From the NCBI GenBank assembly GCA_045805505.1, contig JBJMLA010000075.1, forward strand, positions 1 through 64,000: DNA of 64,000 bases, written 5' to 3'. The notes below the pieces were generated by a model that worked only from the letters and a program-made list of their open reading frames with translations, made no database searches and was not told where the DNA came from. The translations under genes were made by a program, and so were the position numbers. The DNA comes from BP-464 sp045805505. Lineage in GTDB: Bacteria; Actinomycetota; Thermoleophilia; Solirubrobacterales; Solirubrobacteraceae. Positions 23,460-33,183 of this stretch are shown here, in pieces. Position 1 is the stretch's first letter; each line of letters starts with the position of its first letter.

Positions 23460-24889
23460 ACCCGCGTCACCGCGGCGCCATCGCCGCCAACCCCGTCCTG
23501 GTCGGCGCGGTCACCACGCTGATCGTCATCGTCGGCGTGTTCCTGGCCTATAACGCCAACAAGGGCCTGCCGTTCGTCCCGACCTACGACGTCAGGGCGG
23601 CGCTGCCAAATGCCTCGGGGCTGATCGAAGGCAACGAAGTCCGGCTCGGCGGCGCGCGCATCGGCATCGTCTCGAAGATCGCCTCGGAATACCGGCCCGA
23701 CGGCTCGGTCGGCGCGATCCTCTCGCTCAAGCTCGACAAGAAGGCGGGCGCGCTGCCCGTCGACAGCGTCGTGCACGTCCGGCCGCGCTCGCCGTTGGGC
23801 CTGAAGTACGTCGAGGTCACCCGCGGCACGTCGGCCAAGACGCTGACCCCCAACGAAGTGCTCGACGCCCGCAACATCGCCGAGCCCGTCGAGATCGACG
23901 ACTTCTTCTCCATCTTCGACACCCCGACCCAGCTGAACTCCCAGCGCAACCTCTATGAGTTCGGCAACGGCTTCGCCGGCCGCGGCGACGATCTGAACCG
24001 GACGTTTCGCACGCTGCGCCCACTGGTCGCCCATCTCGAGCCGGTGATGCGCAACCTCATGAGCCACCAGACGGGCTGGGCGCGGTTGTTCCCGTCGATC
24101 GAGCAGGCCGCGCGAGAGGCAGCACCCGTCGCCGGGATCCAGGCCGACCTATGGGTCGCGCTTGACCGCACCTTCACCGCCTGGTCATCGGTGCGACCCG
24201 AGCTGCAGGCGTCGATCACCGAGGGGCGCCCCGCGCTGGCCACCGCCATCCGCGAACTGCCCGCCCAGGCGCGCTTCGTGCGCGACAACACCGAGCTGTT
24301 TCGCCGCTGGCGCCCAGCGTTTGCTCACCTCGCCGACGCCTCGGTCGACCTGGCCCCTGCCTTCCGCACCGGCACCCCCGCGCTGATCAAGGCCACCGCC
24401 TTCAACGGCCGGCTCGAAGACACGATGGATGACCTCCAGCGCTTCGGCACCGACCCGCGCATCGTCCCCGGCCTCGATCGCTTCGCCGAGACCGCCCGGA
24501 TCCTGCGTCCGATCTTCCGGTTCGGCACCCCGATCCAGACGAAGTGCAACTACCTGACCCTGTTCTTCCGCAACCTCGCCAGCGCCCTCTCTGAGGCCGA
24601 CTCGGTCGGCAGCTACCTGCGCGTCTACGCGATGGCACTGCCGCAGCTGGCCGGCAGCGAGGTGGGTCCGTCTGCTCTCCCCGCCAACGGCCCCGCAGGA
24701 GACGACGTCGCCGGGGTGGGAGACAGCTACCTGCACTCCAACCCCTATCCGAACACGGCAGCGCCCGATCAGGAGCAGGAGTGCGAGGCGGGCAACGAGA
24801 CCTACCTGCGCGGACGGCAGGTCGTCGGCAACGAGCCCGGTAACCAGACGCTGGCCAACGAGGCCACCACACGCAAGGACCACAAGTGA
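23456..24889 (+). CDS. MCE-family protein 3
   Basis: 477 residues, GTG start overlapping the previous stop (GTGA). TM helix near residues 15-32 (VGAVTTLIVIVGVFLAYNA); MCE domain (YDVRAALPNASGLIEGNEVR; VVHVRPRSPLGLKYVEVTRG), then EIDDFFSIFDTPTQLN, the usual helical region start. The C-terminal tail is Asn/Pro/Glu-rich with a single Cys. Confidence 0.9.
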   Translation: MNPRHRGAIAANPVLVGAVTTLIVIVGVFLAYNANKGLPFVPTYDVRAALPNASGLIEGNEVRLGGARIGIVSKIASEYRPDGSVGAILSLKLDKKAGALPVDSVVHVRPRSPLGLKYVEVTRGTSAKTLTPNEVLDARNIAEPVEIDDFFSIFDTPTQLNSQRNLYEFGNGFAGRGDDLNRTFRTLRPLVAHLEPVMRNLMSHQTGWARLFPSIEQAAREAAPVAGIQADLWVALDRTFTAWSSVRPELQASITEGRPALATAIRELPAQARFVRDNTELFRRWRPAFAHLADASVDLAPAFRTGTPALIKATAFNGRLEDTMDDLQRFGTDPRIVPGLDRFAETARILRPIFRFGTPIQTKCNYLTLFFRNLASALSEADSVGSYLRVYAMALPQLAGSEVGPSALPANGPAGDDVAGVGDSYLHSNPYPNTAAPDQEQECEAGNETYLRGRQVVGNEPGNQTLANEATTRKDHK

Positions 24890-26460
24890 GGCGCGTCGGC
24901 CACCGCGGCATGTCGCCGTTCGCGGTCGGGCTGCTCTGCCTGCTGATCGTGGGCGTGCTGAGCTACGCGATCTTCGCCAAGTCGGTGCCGCTGCAGCACC
25001 ACTACACGATCAAGGCGGTCGTCGAGAACTCCAACCTGCTGCGCAAGTCCAACCCCGTGCGCATCGGCGGCGTCGAGGTCGGCCGCGTCTCGGCCGTCGA
25101 GCGCTACGGCAAGACGAACATGGCCCTGATCACCATGCGCATCAGCGACAAGGGCAAGCCGGTCAAGACCGACGCCACGCTGAAGATCCGACCGCGCCTG
25201 TTCCTGGAAGGCAACTTCTACGTCGATCTAAAGCCCGGCAGCCCGGGCGCCAAAGAGCTCGGCGACGGTGACATGCTGCCGGTCACCCAGACCGCCGGGC
25301 CGGTGCAGCTCGACCAGTTCCTCGGGACCCTGCAGTCCGACACCCGCGCGTCGCTGCAGACCCTGCTGCAGGGCTTCGGCGATGCCCTGGACTCCACACC
25401 CGACGCCGCCGAGGACGCCCGCCAGGACCCCGACGTGGCCGGGCTGACCGGCGCCCAGGCCCTCAACAAGACCTTCGAGACCAGCGTCGACTCGCTGCGC
25501 GACGGCGCGATCGTCGCCAACGCCTTCGTCGGCCCCAGCCGCCACGACCTCTCCCAGACCTTCGCCGGGTTCGCCCGCGCCAGTAAGGCACTGGCCGACA
25601 ACGAGCAGACCGTCACCGACTTCGTCTCGGACTTCAACACCACCATGGCCGCCCTGTCGCGCCACTCCGACGACCTGCGCGCCACCGTCCGCCTGCTCGG
25701 CCCGACCGCCGCCAGCGCGCACCGCGGGTTCGCCAGCCTCGCCGCCGCAATGCCGCCGACGCGGCGCTTTGCCCGCGACCTCATTCCCGGCGTGAAGGAG
25801 ACGCCGGCCAGCATCGCGGCCTCGGATCCGTGGCTGGCTCAGGCGCTGCCCCTGCTGTCTGATCAAGAGATCGGCGGGCTGCTGGCCGAGCTGCGCCCGG
25901 CCACCACCGACCTGGCCCGCCTCGGACACGAGACGCGCGAGTTCCTGCCGCGCATCGACGCGTTCAACCGCTGCGTGACGAAGGTCCTGATCCCCACCGG
26001 CAACACCAAGGTCGACGACGGGCCCCACTCAGCGGGCGTCGAGAACTACAAGGAGTTCTGGTACGCGATGGTCGGTCAGAACGGCGAGGCCCAGCACTTC
26101 GACGGTAACGGCACGATGCTGCGCCTCCTCGCCGCCGGCGGCACCAACTCCATCGAGACAGGGAAGGCGAAGTACGACGGTCCCAAGGGCGAGGGGCTGT
26201 CGTTCTTCGCCAATCCGGCGCTCGCGCCGCAGGCCACCAAGCCCGCCTTCCCCAACAAGCTGCCCGAGCTGCGCCGCGACATCCCGTGCGCCAGCCAGCC
26301 CGTGCCCGACGTCAACGGGCCCGCGTCCACCGGCCCGGCCGACGGCTCGCGGCCCGGCGCCGCCGCCCCGGCGGCCGAGATCGATCCCGGCGTCAAGCTC
26401 GGCGGCTACGCCCACAGCGCCGGCGCCATCCTCGCTGCGCTCTCCGGGAGCGGATCGTGA
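24886..26460 (+). CDS. MCE-family protein 4
   Basis: 524 residues, GTGA overlap. TM helix (FAVGLLCLLIVGVLSYAIFA); MCE domain (YTIKAVVENSNLLRKSNPVR; ATLKIRPRLFLEGNFYVDLKPG), then QLDQFLGTLQSDTRASLQTL. The longest of the set, with an extended C-terminal domain containing two Cys and a Pro/Ala-rich end. Substrate unknown. Confidence 0.9.
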   Translation: MRRVGHRGMSPFAVGLLCLLIVGVLSYAIFAKSVPLQHHYTIKAVVENSNLLRKSNPVRIGGVEVGRVSAVERYGKTNMALITMRISDKGKPVKTDATLKIRPRLFLEGNFYVDLKPGSPGAKELGDGDMLPVTQTAGPVQLDQFLGTLQSDTRASLQTLLQGFGDALDSTPDAAEDARQDPDVAGLTGAQALNKTFETSVDSLRDGAIVANAFVGPSRHDLSQTFAGFARASKALADNEQTVTDFVSDFNTTMAALSRHSDDLRATVRLLGPTAASAHRGFASLAAAMPPTRRFARDLIPGVKETPASIAASDPWLAQALPLLSDQEIGGLLAELRPATTDLARLGHETREFLPRIDAFNRCVTKVLIPTGNTKVDDGPHSAGVENYKEFWYAMVGQNGEAQHFDGNGTMLRLLAAGGTNSIETGKAKYDGPKGEGLSFFANPALAPQATKPAFPNKLPELRRDIPCASQPVPDVNGPASTGPADGSRPGAAAPAAEIDPGVKLGGYAHSAGAILAALSGSGS

Positions 26461-27914
26461 CCGTTCCCCACGGTCATAACCAGCGCACCGGCGCTCGGAT
26501 GTTTTTCTGGCAGGTCGGCCGGGCCTTCAAGACGAACGTCAAAGGGCTCATCGTGCTGGTGGGCCTCTGGCTGGTCGCCCTAGCCGTCGGCGGCTACATC
26601 GTCGCCCATCAGCGCATCCACCTGCCGGCCTGGGTGCCGGTAGTCGGCCAGGAGAACTTCGTCATCACCGCGCCGATCGCCAGCGCGGCCGGCGTGCTGC
26701 CCGGCCAGGGCCAGGCGGTCACCGTCGCCGGCGTCCGGGTGGGCGACATCGCGTCGGTCGACCTGCAGGACGGAAACGCCGTGCTGCGGCTGCGCATCAA
26801 GCCCGAATACGCGCACGTCTACCCCAACGCCACGGTGCTGCTGCGCCCCAAGACGGGCGTCAAGGACATGATCGCCGAGCTCGAGCCCGGCGACGCGAGC
26901 GCGGGCAAGGAGCTCTCCGACGGCGACTCGCTGAGCATCTCGCAGACCGAACCGGACGTGAACTTCGAGGAGATCCTCTCGGTCCTCGACCTCGATACGC
27001 GCCAGCAGCTGCAGCTGCTGATCGGCAACGGCGGGCAGGCCGTCGGCACCGGCGGCGGGCGGGACCTGGCCAGCACCTTCCGGCGCTTTCAGCCCCTGTC
27101 GCGCAACGTGGCGAAAGCGACGCGGCTGGTCGCCCAGCGCCACGTCCGCCTCAAGCGGCTGATGGGCAACCTCTCAAAGATCGCCACCGAGCTCGGTCAT
27201 CGCGACACCGACCTGGCGCGGTTCGTCACCGGCAGCGAGGGCGTCTTCCGGCGCTTCGCCCGGCAGAACGACCGGCTCGACGAGATGATCCAGCTGCTCC
27301 CGCCGTCGCTTGCATCCAGCAACCGGGCGCTGTCGAAGGTCGACGTGCTGGGCCGCACGCTCGAGCAGACCACGCGGGAGCTCGATCCGACGGCCCGCGC
27401 CCTGGCACCCGCCCAGCGGGCCCTGCGGCCGTTCGCGCGGACGACCACGCCGATCCTGCGCGACTCGCTGCGGCCGTTTGCCCGGGCCGCCATCCCCACA
27501 GCGAAGCTGCTGGTGCCGGCCGCTCGCGACTTCGCCGCCGCCACCCCGAACCTCGGGGTCCTTGCCGACGTCCTGAACTCGATCATGGACGAGCTGGCCT
27601 ATGACCCGCCGGGCAAGGGCGTCGGCGAGCAGAGCACGCTGTTCTACGTCCCGTGGGCCAACCACAACACCAACTCGGTGCTGGCCAACCAGGACGGCAT
27701 CGGCCCGATCCGGCGCAGCATGGTCGTCTTCTCCTGCGGACAGCTCGACCTCGTCGATTCCTTCACCCATCCCCCGCGCGGCAAGACCGAGCTGCGCAAC
27801 CCCACGCTCGGCACCCTGATCTCACTGCTCAACCCGCCCGACAAGGATCAGCTCGTCGCCCAGGGCAAGTGCCCGGCCCCGGAGACACGCACGGCGGGAG
27901 CCGACGGCAAGTGA
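26457..27914 (+). CDS. MCE-family protein 5
   Basis: 485 residues from the GTG at 26457 that overlaps the previous stop. TM helix (GLIVLVGLWLVALAVGGYIVA); MCE domain with ENFVITAPIASAAGVLPGQG and VLLRPKTGVKDMIAELEPG, then FEEILSVLDLDTRQQLQLL. A longer open frame extends upstream but would run through the previous gene; the overlap start is preferred. Confidence 0.9.
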   Translation: MTVPHGHNQRTGARMFFWQVGRAFKTNVKGLIVLVGLWLVALAVGGYIVAHQRIHLPAWVPVVGQENFVITAPIASAAGVLPGQGQAVTVAGVRVGDIASVDLQDGNAVLRLRIKPEYAHVYPNATVLLRPKTGVKDMIAELEPGDASAGKELSDGDSLSISQTEPDVNFEEILSVLDLDTRQQLQLLIGNGGQAVGTGGGRDLASTFRRFQPLSRNVAKATRLVAQRHVRLKRLMGNLSKIATELGHRDTDLARFVTGSEGVFRRFARQNDRLDEMIQLLPPSLASSNRALSKVDVLGRTLEQTTRELDPTARALAPAQRALRPFARTTTPILRDSLRPFARAAIPTAKLLVPAARDFAAATPNLGVLADVLNSIMDELAYDPPGKGVGEQSTLFYVPWANHNTNSVLANQDGIGPIRRSMVVFSCGQLDLVDSFTHPPRGKTELRNPTLGTLISLLNPPDKDQLVAQGKCPAPETRTAGADGK

Positions 27915-29386
27915 TCAAGACGCCCCCCACCTTCGCGCGCATCGCCGCGATGACGCTCTTTGCCCTCTCGTGCTTTGGCCTGCTGCTCTACCTGTGGCTG
28001 GCCTTCGGCGGCCCCGCGCCGCTGCAACCGAAGGGCTACCGGGCCAGCATGGCGTTCCCCGAGGCCACCCAGCTGGCCAACCAGGCCGACATCCGCATCG
28101 CCGGCGTCAACGTCGGCAAGGTCGTCGACGTCGAACCCGACCGGGCGAACAACCGGACGCTGGCCACGATGGAGCTCGATTCGCAGTACGCGCCACTGCC
28201 CAAGGACACCCGCGCCATCCTGCGGATGAAGAGCCTGCTCGGCGAGACCTACATCGAGCTGACCCCCGGCAATCGGTCTGCAGGGCTGCTGCCCGACGGT
28301 GGGCGCCTCCCCGACGCGTCGGTCGCCGACACGGTCCAGCTCGATGAGATTCTCTCGACGTTCGACAAGCCCACCCGGGCGGCATGGCGCACCTGGGTGG
28401 CCAGTCAGGCCGACGCCGCCGCCGGCCGCGGCGCCGACATCAACGCGTCATTCGGCGCGTTGCCGGGCTTCGTCGAGGCCAGCGACCGGCTGCTGGCCAC
28501 CCTCGATGACCAAAGCGCCGCCACCACCAAGGTCGTTGACAAGACCGGCGAGTTCTTCGCCGCGCTCTCGGCGCGGCGAGGCGAGCTGCGCGGCCTGATC
28601 ACCGACTCCAACCGGTTCTTTCAGACCACCGCCGCCCGCAACGCCGACCTGGCCCAGATCTTCCGCGAGCTGCCCCGCTTCTCCCGCGAGAGCCGTCAGA
28701 CGCTGACCCGGCTGACCGCGTTTGGGGACCGTTCCGACCCGGTCATCCGCCAGCTCTGGCCCGTGGCCGATGAGATGGTGCCGACGTTCGCGGCGCTCGA
28801 CCGCCTGTCTCCGGAGTTCAAGGGCTTCTTCGCCCGGCTCGGCGTCGTCGTTGACGCCTCGGAGAAGGGGCTGCCCGCGTTCAAGCGGGTCCTGACGCAG
28901 CTTCCGCCGCTGTTCGATCACTTCCAGCCGTTCCTGCGCAACTTCAACCCGATGCTCAGCTACGTCGGCGCCCACAAGCGCGAGGTGGCCAGCTTCTTCG
29001 CCAACGTCACGGGGGCATCCAACGGACGCGACGTCGCGCTGGACCGCACGAACCAGGACGTGCACTTCCTGCGGATCTCACAGACGCTGAGCCCCGAGGC
29101 ACTGGCGCTTTATCCGCGCAAGCTCGGCTCGACGCGGACCAATGCCTACCCAGCACCCGGCGCGTACGACAAGCTGATCTCCGGGCTGGAGAGCTACGAC
29201 AGCCGGACGTGCACCAATGGCGACGTCGGCCAGCCGACGCAGTCTGACCCCGCCGGGCTCGTCGACTTCATCCGCCAGTTCGCCTTCCGGACCGACGGCC
29301 GCGACGTGCTGCGTCCCGGCTGCATCCAGCAGGCTCCTCAGCCCGGCTTTGACACCACCTACCCACAGCTGCGGGCCGAGCCGTGA
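27911..29386 (+). CDS. MCE-family protein 6
   Basis: 491 residues from the GTG at 27911 (GTGA overlap). TM helix (ALSCFGLLLYLWLAFGG); MCE domain (YRASMAFPEATQLANQADIR; AILRMKSLLGETYIELTPGN), then QLDEILSTFDKPTRAAWRTW. Completes a set of six distinct MCE proteins, the number expected for one actinobacterial Mce complex. No YrbE/MlaE permease or MlaF-type ATPase gene lies before or after the operon. Confidence 0.9.
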   Translation: MIKTPPTFARIAAMTLFALSCFGLLLYLWLAFGGPAPLQPKGYRASMAFPEATQLANQADIRIAGVNVGKVVDVEPDRANNRTLATMELDSQYAPLPKDTRAILRMKSLLGETYIELTPGNRSAGLLPDGGRLPDASVADTVQLDEILSTFDKPTRAAWRTWVASQADAAAGRGADINASFGALPGFVEASDRLLATLDDQSAATTKVVDKTGEFFAALSARRGELRGLITDSNRFFQTTAARNADLAQIFRELPRFSRESRQTLTRLTAFGDRSDPVIRQLWPVADEMVPTFAALDRLSPEFKGFFARLGVVVDASEKGLPAFKRVLTQLPPLFDHFQPFLRNFNPMLSYVGAHKREVASFFANVTGASNGRDVALDRTNQDVHFLRISQTLSPEALALYPRKLGSTRTNAYPAPGAYDKLISGLESYDSRTCTNGDVGQPTQSDPAGLVDFIRQFAFRTDGRDVLRPGCIQQAPQPGFDTTYPQLRAEP

Positions 29387-29595
29387 TACGGATCTGGTCG
29401 CTGACGCCGATGAGCGTGGCACGCGGCGTCGTCGAACTCGCCGTGGCGATCCCGATGACCGCGCTCGAGCTCGTGCTCGGCGAAGGCGTCGGGTCGGTGC
29501 TCAGCGACCGGCGCAGGGCGGCCGCTCGAGCGGCACAGCCCTCGGCGATCACGCCCTCGCCCGAGCCTCGCTTTACCCGGACCGCCGCGCGCTGA
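29383..29595 (+). CDS. small protein at the end of the MCE operon
   Basis: 70 residues, GTG start in a GTGA overlap with the last MCE gene. One hydrophobic segment (GVVELAVAIPMTALELVLGEGVG) followed by a basic tail. The coupling suggests a small accessory membrane protein of the MCE complex. Not a recognised Mas protein. Its 3' end overlaps the convergent CYTH gene by 23 bases. Confidence 0.65.
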   Translation: MIRIWSLTPMSVARGVVELAVAIPMTALELVLGEGVGSVLSDRRRAAARAAQPSAITPSPEPRFTRTAAR

Positions 29596-30271
29596 GCGAC
29601 CGGCGCTGCACGGCGGCGGCACCCGGATTGCGGGTCAGCAGGCGCGCGTAACCGTCGGCGACGAGATGCGCGTCGGTGATCCCGAACGCGGCACGCAGCT
29701 CCTCGATCGACGCGCGATCGGCCTCGACGCTCACGCCCGGCGCGGCGACCGCCTCGAGCTCGACAAACGTCCCGAGACCATCGACGTCGTCGAGATGGAT
29801 CCGGAGGTTCTTGGAGAGGAACACCCGGCGGCGTTTGACGACCACGGCCCCGACCCCGAGCGCGGTGCTCAGCGCGGCGCAGCACGCGGCCGCATCGACG
29901 ATGGCGATGATCCGGTAACGGCTCTCGGTCGGCGCGGCCGTCTCGGATCGCTCGAACTGGATGAGATGCGCGCCGCCCGGCGTCTCCTCGCGCAGCTTCA
30001 GCCCGCCGTGCAGCACGTGAAAGTAGGTGTCGCGCTGGACGACCTCGCCGGCGTCAGTGGCCCGCAGGCCGCGACAGACCTCCAGCGACCGCGCGGGATC
30101 CGGATCGATGGCCTTGAGCTCGAGGTTGCGCCGCGGCGGGTGGCCGTCCTGCTCGGCGGCAACGGCGAGCGGCGAGGGGACTGCGGTCGCGTCGGGCTGG
30201 GTTTCGGTGCCGTTGGGTTGTGGCGCGCAGGGCGAGCCGTGATGGGGCGGCCACTCCAGCCACGGCGGCAC
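29573..30271 (-). CDS. CYTH-domain protein
   Basis: 232 residues from a GTG. Carries the CYTH start NLELKA near residue 48 (the ExExK-type motif), then DTYFHVLHGGLKLRE, LIQFERSE, VVVKRRRVFLSKNLRIHLDDVDGLGTFVELEAV, which is the pattern of class IV adenylate cyclase/thiamine-triphosphatase-like tunnel enzymes. Substrate is a triphosphate compound, not determinable here. Start may lie later than 30271, since the first 45 residues are Pro-rich and unconserved-looking. Coupled to the SRPBCC gene upstream. Confidence 0.8.
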   Translation of the reverse strand: MPPWLEWPPHHGSPCAPQPNGTETQPDATAVPSPLAVAAEQDGHPPRRNLELKAIDPDPARSLEVCRGLRATDAGEVVQRDTYFHVLHGGLKLREETPGGAHLIQFERSETAAPTESRYRIIAIVDAAACCAALSTALGVGAVVVKRRRVFLSKNLRIHLDDVDGLGTFVELEAVAAPGVSVEADRASIEELRAAFGITDAHLVADGYARLLTRNPGAAAVQRRSLSARRSG

Positions 30272-30272
30272 G

Positions 30273-30770
30273 TCAGCGCCCCCGCAGCGCCGGACCGGCG
30301 TGCGACGCCACCACCGCCAGCGAGACCAGGCGGGTCATCGACAGACCGAAGTTCGGCCCGCGGCGCAGGTCGAAGAACCGGCCGACCATCCTGGCCGCCG
30401 GGCCGACGATGCTGACGCGCTCCCTGATCTCGGTGCCGCCACCCGGAAGCTCGTGGAGCGCGAACTCGAACTCGGCCAGCAGCGGTCCGGTGACGACCTG
30501 CAGCGCGAGCAGCGACGGAGCGCTCGCCGCCCGGACGGTGACACGCAGCGGCGGCAGCCCACGCAGGCGCATCGTTCCGCGGGTGCCCGGCTCCAGCGGG
30601 CCCCGTAGCCGCACCGCCTCGAGCTCCTCCCACCACTCGGTCCAGCTCTGCTCCTGGGACAGCACCGCCCACAGCTCCTCGCGGGTCAGCGCCGACTCGA
30701 ACACGCCGGTGCTCGACCAGTCGCCGTAGGCCCCCTGCTGCAGCAGCCGCGCGTCAGCGCCGAGCATCAT
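30273..30770 (-). CDS. SRPBCC (polyketide cyclase/dehydrase-like) protein
   Basis: 165 residues from the ATG at 30770. Begins with FESALTREELWAVLSQEQSWTEWWEEL, the usual helix after strand 1 of SRPBCC folds, followed by alternating strands and a long C-terminal helix. Such proteins bind hydrophobic ligands. One base separates it from the CYTH gene. Start chosen over more distal in-frame Met codons because the upstream sequence is not coding-like. Confidence 0.75.
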   Translation of the reverse strand: MMLGADARLLQQGAYGDWSSTGVFESALTREELWAVLSQEQSWTEWWEELEAVRLRGPLEPGTRGTMRLRGLPPLRVTVRAASAPSLLALQVVTGPLLAEFEFALHELPGGGTEIRERVSIVGPAARMVGRFFDLRRGPNFGLSMTRLVSLAVVASHAGPALRGR

Positions 30771-31170
30771 CGATGCCCTGGGCGCTCGTCGACACCGTCT
30801 CGCTGTCCAGTCAAGAAATCTCCGCGTCTGAAGATCTAGGAACGGATATGTGTTTATATCTGGTCCCGGCCCGGATTGCTGCGCTTTGCCCCGCGATGTC
30901 TCCTGAGCACCACCATGCGCCGTCTTCCTGTGCTTCGGGCGGCGGTCAGGCGCGGACGCGGCGCGCCAAGGTCGGAGTGGCGACGACGGACCCGTGCTGC
31001 ACGGGACGCGGTAGACGCCCATGGCTCTATGGAGCTTGGGGGTCGAGCCGCACCCGAAAGCTCCATTTCGCCCGCCGCGGGCAGGGCGCCCAGGCACGAT
31101 CGGGAACCTGCAGGCGGGCGGTCCATGACCGGCCGCATGCCCAGGCTGGATCCGGGACTCCCCCGCGCTG
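30771..31170. other. 400-bp divergent intergenic region
   Basis: No gene seen. It holds a degraded copy of the locus-wide motif at 30839-30856 (GGAACGGATATGTGTTTA) and a hairpin at 31029-31066, with arms ATGGAGCTT and AAGCTCCAT and an inner GGG/CCC pairing. The hairpin lies 105 bases upstream of the PAS-EAL start and may be part of its leader. Confidence 0.4.
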
Positions 31171-32687
31171 ATGGCCCCCAGTTCTCAGATGCCGACCCGA
31201 CCACGCCCCGTCGAGATCAGCGGGCTCGACGGCGTCGGGATCGTCCGCCAATGGCGCGCGCTACCGCACACCGCCAACGGCCGCCTGCTGCTCGCCGTCG
31301 CAGCGATCCTGGCGATCTACCTCCTGCGGGTGCTCGCCGTCCCCGAGCATGTTGGCGGCGTCTCGCTGCTGCTGATCATCCCCGTGGCCGTCGTCGGCAT
31401 CGACCGCGGCTCCTGGGCCGGCATCGCGGCCGGCCTGTGCGCCTACGCCGTGTTCCTGGCCTGGGCCAGCGGACAAGTGCTGACCAACGCCGCGCCGCTC
31501 GACCACGTCGTGCGCGCCTGCATGTACGCGCTCGTCGGAGCGTTCGCCGGCTGGTCCGCCGCGCACCTGCGGGCCGCCGAGCAGCGCCAACGCCACCTCG
31601 CCGACGCGCTGGGCGACATGGTCTCCGCGCACGACCCCGACGGCCGCTACCTCTACGCGTCGTCGGCGGCCAAGGACCTGCTGGGCTACGAGCCCCACCA
31701 GCTCGTGGGGCGCTCGGCCTATGCTTCTTTCATCCCCACGACGTGAGCGCGGTACGCGACGTGCACCACGAAACGCTCGAGGCGCCAGAGGTCTCCACCG
31801 CCGTGTACCGAGTCCGGCGCGCCGACGGCCGCTACACCTGGCTGGAGACCGTGTCACGCGCCATCCGCGAAGGCGGCGACGTCACCGAAATCCTCTGCTC
31901 GTCACGCGACGTCACCGCCCGCGAGACCGAACGACTCGCCGCCGAAGACGACCGCCACCGCCTGCTGGGCCAGGTCCGCCAGGTGCTCGCGGAGCGCCTG
32001 ATCGATCCCGTCCTACAGCCGATCGTCGAGCTGAGCACGGGCAGGGTCGCCGGCTACGAAGCGCTGGCCCGCTTCCCGCTGATCGCCACCCGGCCGCCCA
32101 ACGTGTGGTTCGCCCACGCCCAGCGACTCGGCCTCGGCTTCGAGCTCGAGATCCTGGCCGTCGAGCGCGCCATCGAACTGCTCGCGGCGCTTCCCGGCGG
32201 CGTGTGGCTGAGCATCAACGCATCCCCGGCCACGGTCGGGTCGGTACGGATGCTCGACGTCGTGCGCCGAGCGCCCGCCGGGCGCCTCATCATCGAGCTG
32301 ACCGAACACGCCGAGATCGCCGACTACCCCGGCTTCAACACCGCCGTCACCGCGCTGCGCGACCACGGCGTGCGGCTCGCCGTCGACGACACCGGCGCGG
32401 GCTTTGCCAGCCTGCGCCACATCCTCGACCTGCGCCCCGAAGTCATCAAGCTCGACATGTCGCTGACCCGGCACATCCATCGCGACCGCGCCCGCCGCGC
32501 GCTCGTCAGCGCGCTGGCCGAGTTCGCGTTGGGTCTCGATGCCGATGTCGTGGCCGAAGGCATCGAAGAGGAGGCTGAGCTCGAGGAACTGCGCGGGCTC
32601 GGAGTCGGGCTCGGACAGGGGTATTACCTGGGGCGGCCCGGGCCGCTGGGGGAGGTTGCCGGCGGGGATGGCGCGGGCTCGGGCTGA
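31171..32687 (+). pseudogene. membrane PAS-EAL protein, split by a one-base frameshift
   Basis: The first frame (31171-31746) encodes four TM helices (residues about 38-130) and the first half of a PAS domain ending SAYASFIPTT. The second frame picks up at about 31733 with FFHPHDVSAVRDVHHETLEA, the missing PAS half, then an intact EAL domain to 32687. Adding one base after TATG at 31720-31723 would restore YxFFHPHDV, a textbook PAS strand. EAL residues all look present: GYEALARF, INAS, IIELTEH, VDDTGAGFASL, IKLDMSLT, VAEGIEEEAE and LGQGYYLGRP. About 505 residues if repaired; a c-di-GMP phosphodiesterase. The shift could be real, programmed, or a sequencing error. Confidence 0.85.
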
Positions 32688-32737
32688 GGGGCGGGCTGAT
32701 CGGTGTCTGGCTCGCCACTCGGGGCCGGCTCGCTTGG

Positions 32738-32771
32738 CGCGAGCGTCAGGCCGGCGGGGTTGACGCTCGCG
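32738..32771. terminator. bidirectional hairpin between convergent genes
   Basis: CGCGAGCGTCA (32738-32748) and TGACGCTCGCG (32761-32771) form an 11-bp perfect stem around 12 bases. It lies 50 bases past the EAL stop on plus and 5 bases past the HNH stop on minus, ideal for terminating both. Confidence 0.6.
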
Positions 32772-32775
32772 ACCT

Positions 32776-33183
32776 TCATGGCGGCGTTCGGCGGTCGGCC
32801 CGTGGCCAGCCTCCTCCCTCCAAGGCCCGACGGAGCGCCGTGGCACCCGCGTGCTCGCGAGCGTGGCGTCGTTCGCGTCGCCAGCCCGCGCCCAGGTAGG
32901 GCTTGAGCGCGAGCTCGCCGCGGTCATAGAGCCGGTGGTGCGTGCGACACAGCGGCAGCACGCAGTCCGGATGGGTGCAGCCACCGAGACGCTGCGGAAC
33001 GAGGTGCGCCGGGTCGACCGGCGACCGATCACAGACCAGGCAGCGCAGCTTGGCCACCTTGGCGCGTTGCGCGTCAGACGCGGCGACCAGGGGCCAGACG
33101 ACGATGCGCGTCGCCGCCGTGGCAGGGGTCGGCGCGAGCGGTGCGCGCCGACGCAGCGGTCGCACGATCTTGACCTTCTCCAT
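32776..33183 (-). CDS. HNH-like zinc-binding protein
   Basis: 135 residues. CLVCDRSPVDPAHLVPQRLG, then CVLPLCRTHHRLYDRG gives C-x2-C ... D-x-x-H ... C-x5-C-x2-H-H, an HNH-type zinc fold as in restriction endonuclease or phage-packaging HNH proteins. Starts one base inside the stop of the OB-HD gene (TGATG). Target unknown. Second of three HNH genes in the accessory region. Confidence 0.75.
   Translation of the reverse strand: MEKVKIVRPLRRRAPLAPTPATAATRIVVWPLVAASDAQRAKVAKLRCLVCDRSPVDPAHLVPQRLGGCTHPDCVLPLCRTHHRLYDRGELALKPYLGAGWRRERRHAREHAGATALRRALEGGGWPRADRRTPP

Noticed and set aside
30876..31730. In-frame upstream extension of the EAL reading frame
   Set aside because: Arg/Pro-rich, no domain; the true N-terminus (TM helices and PAS) lies in another frame from 31171.
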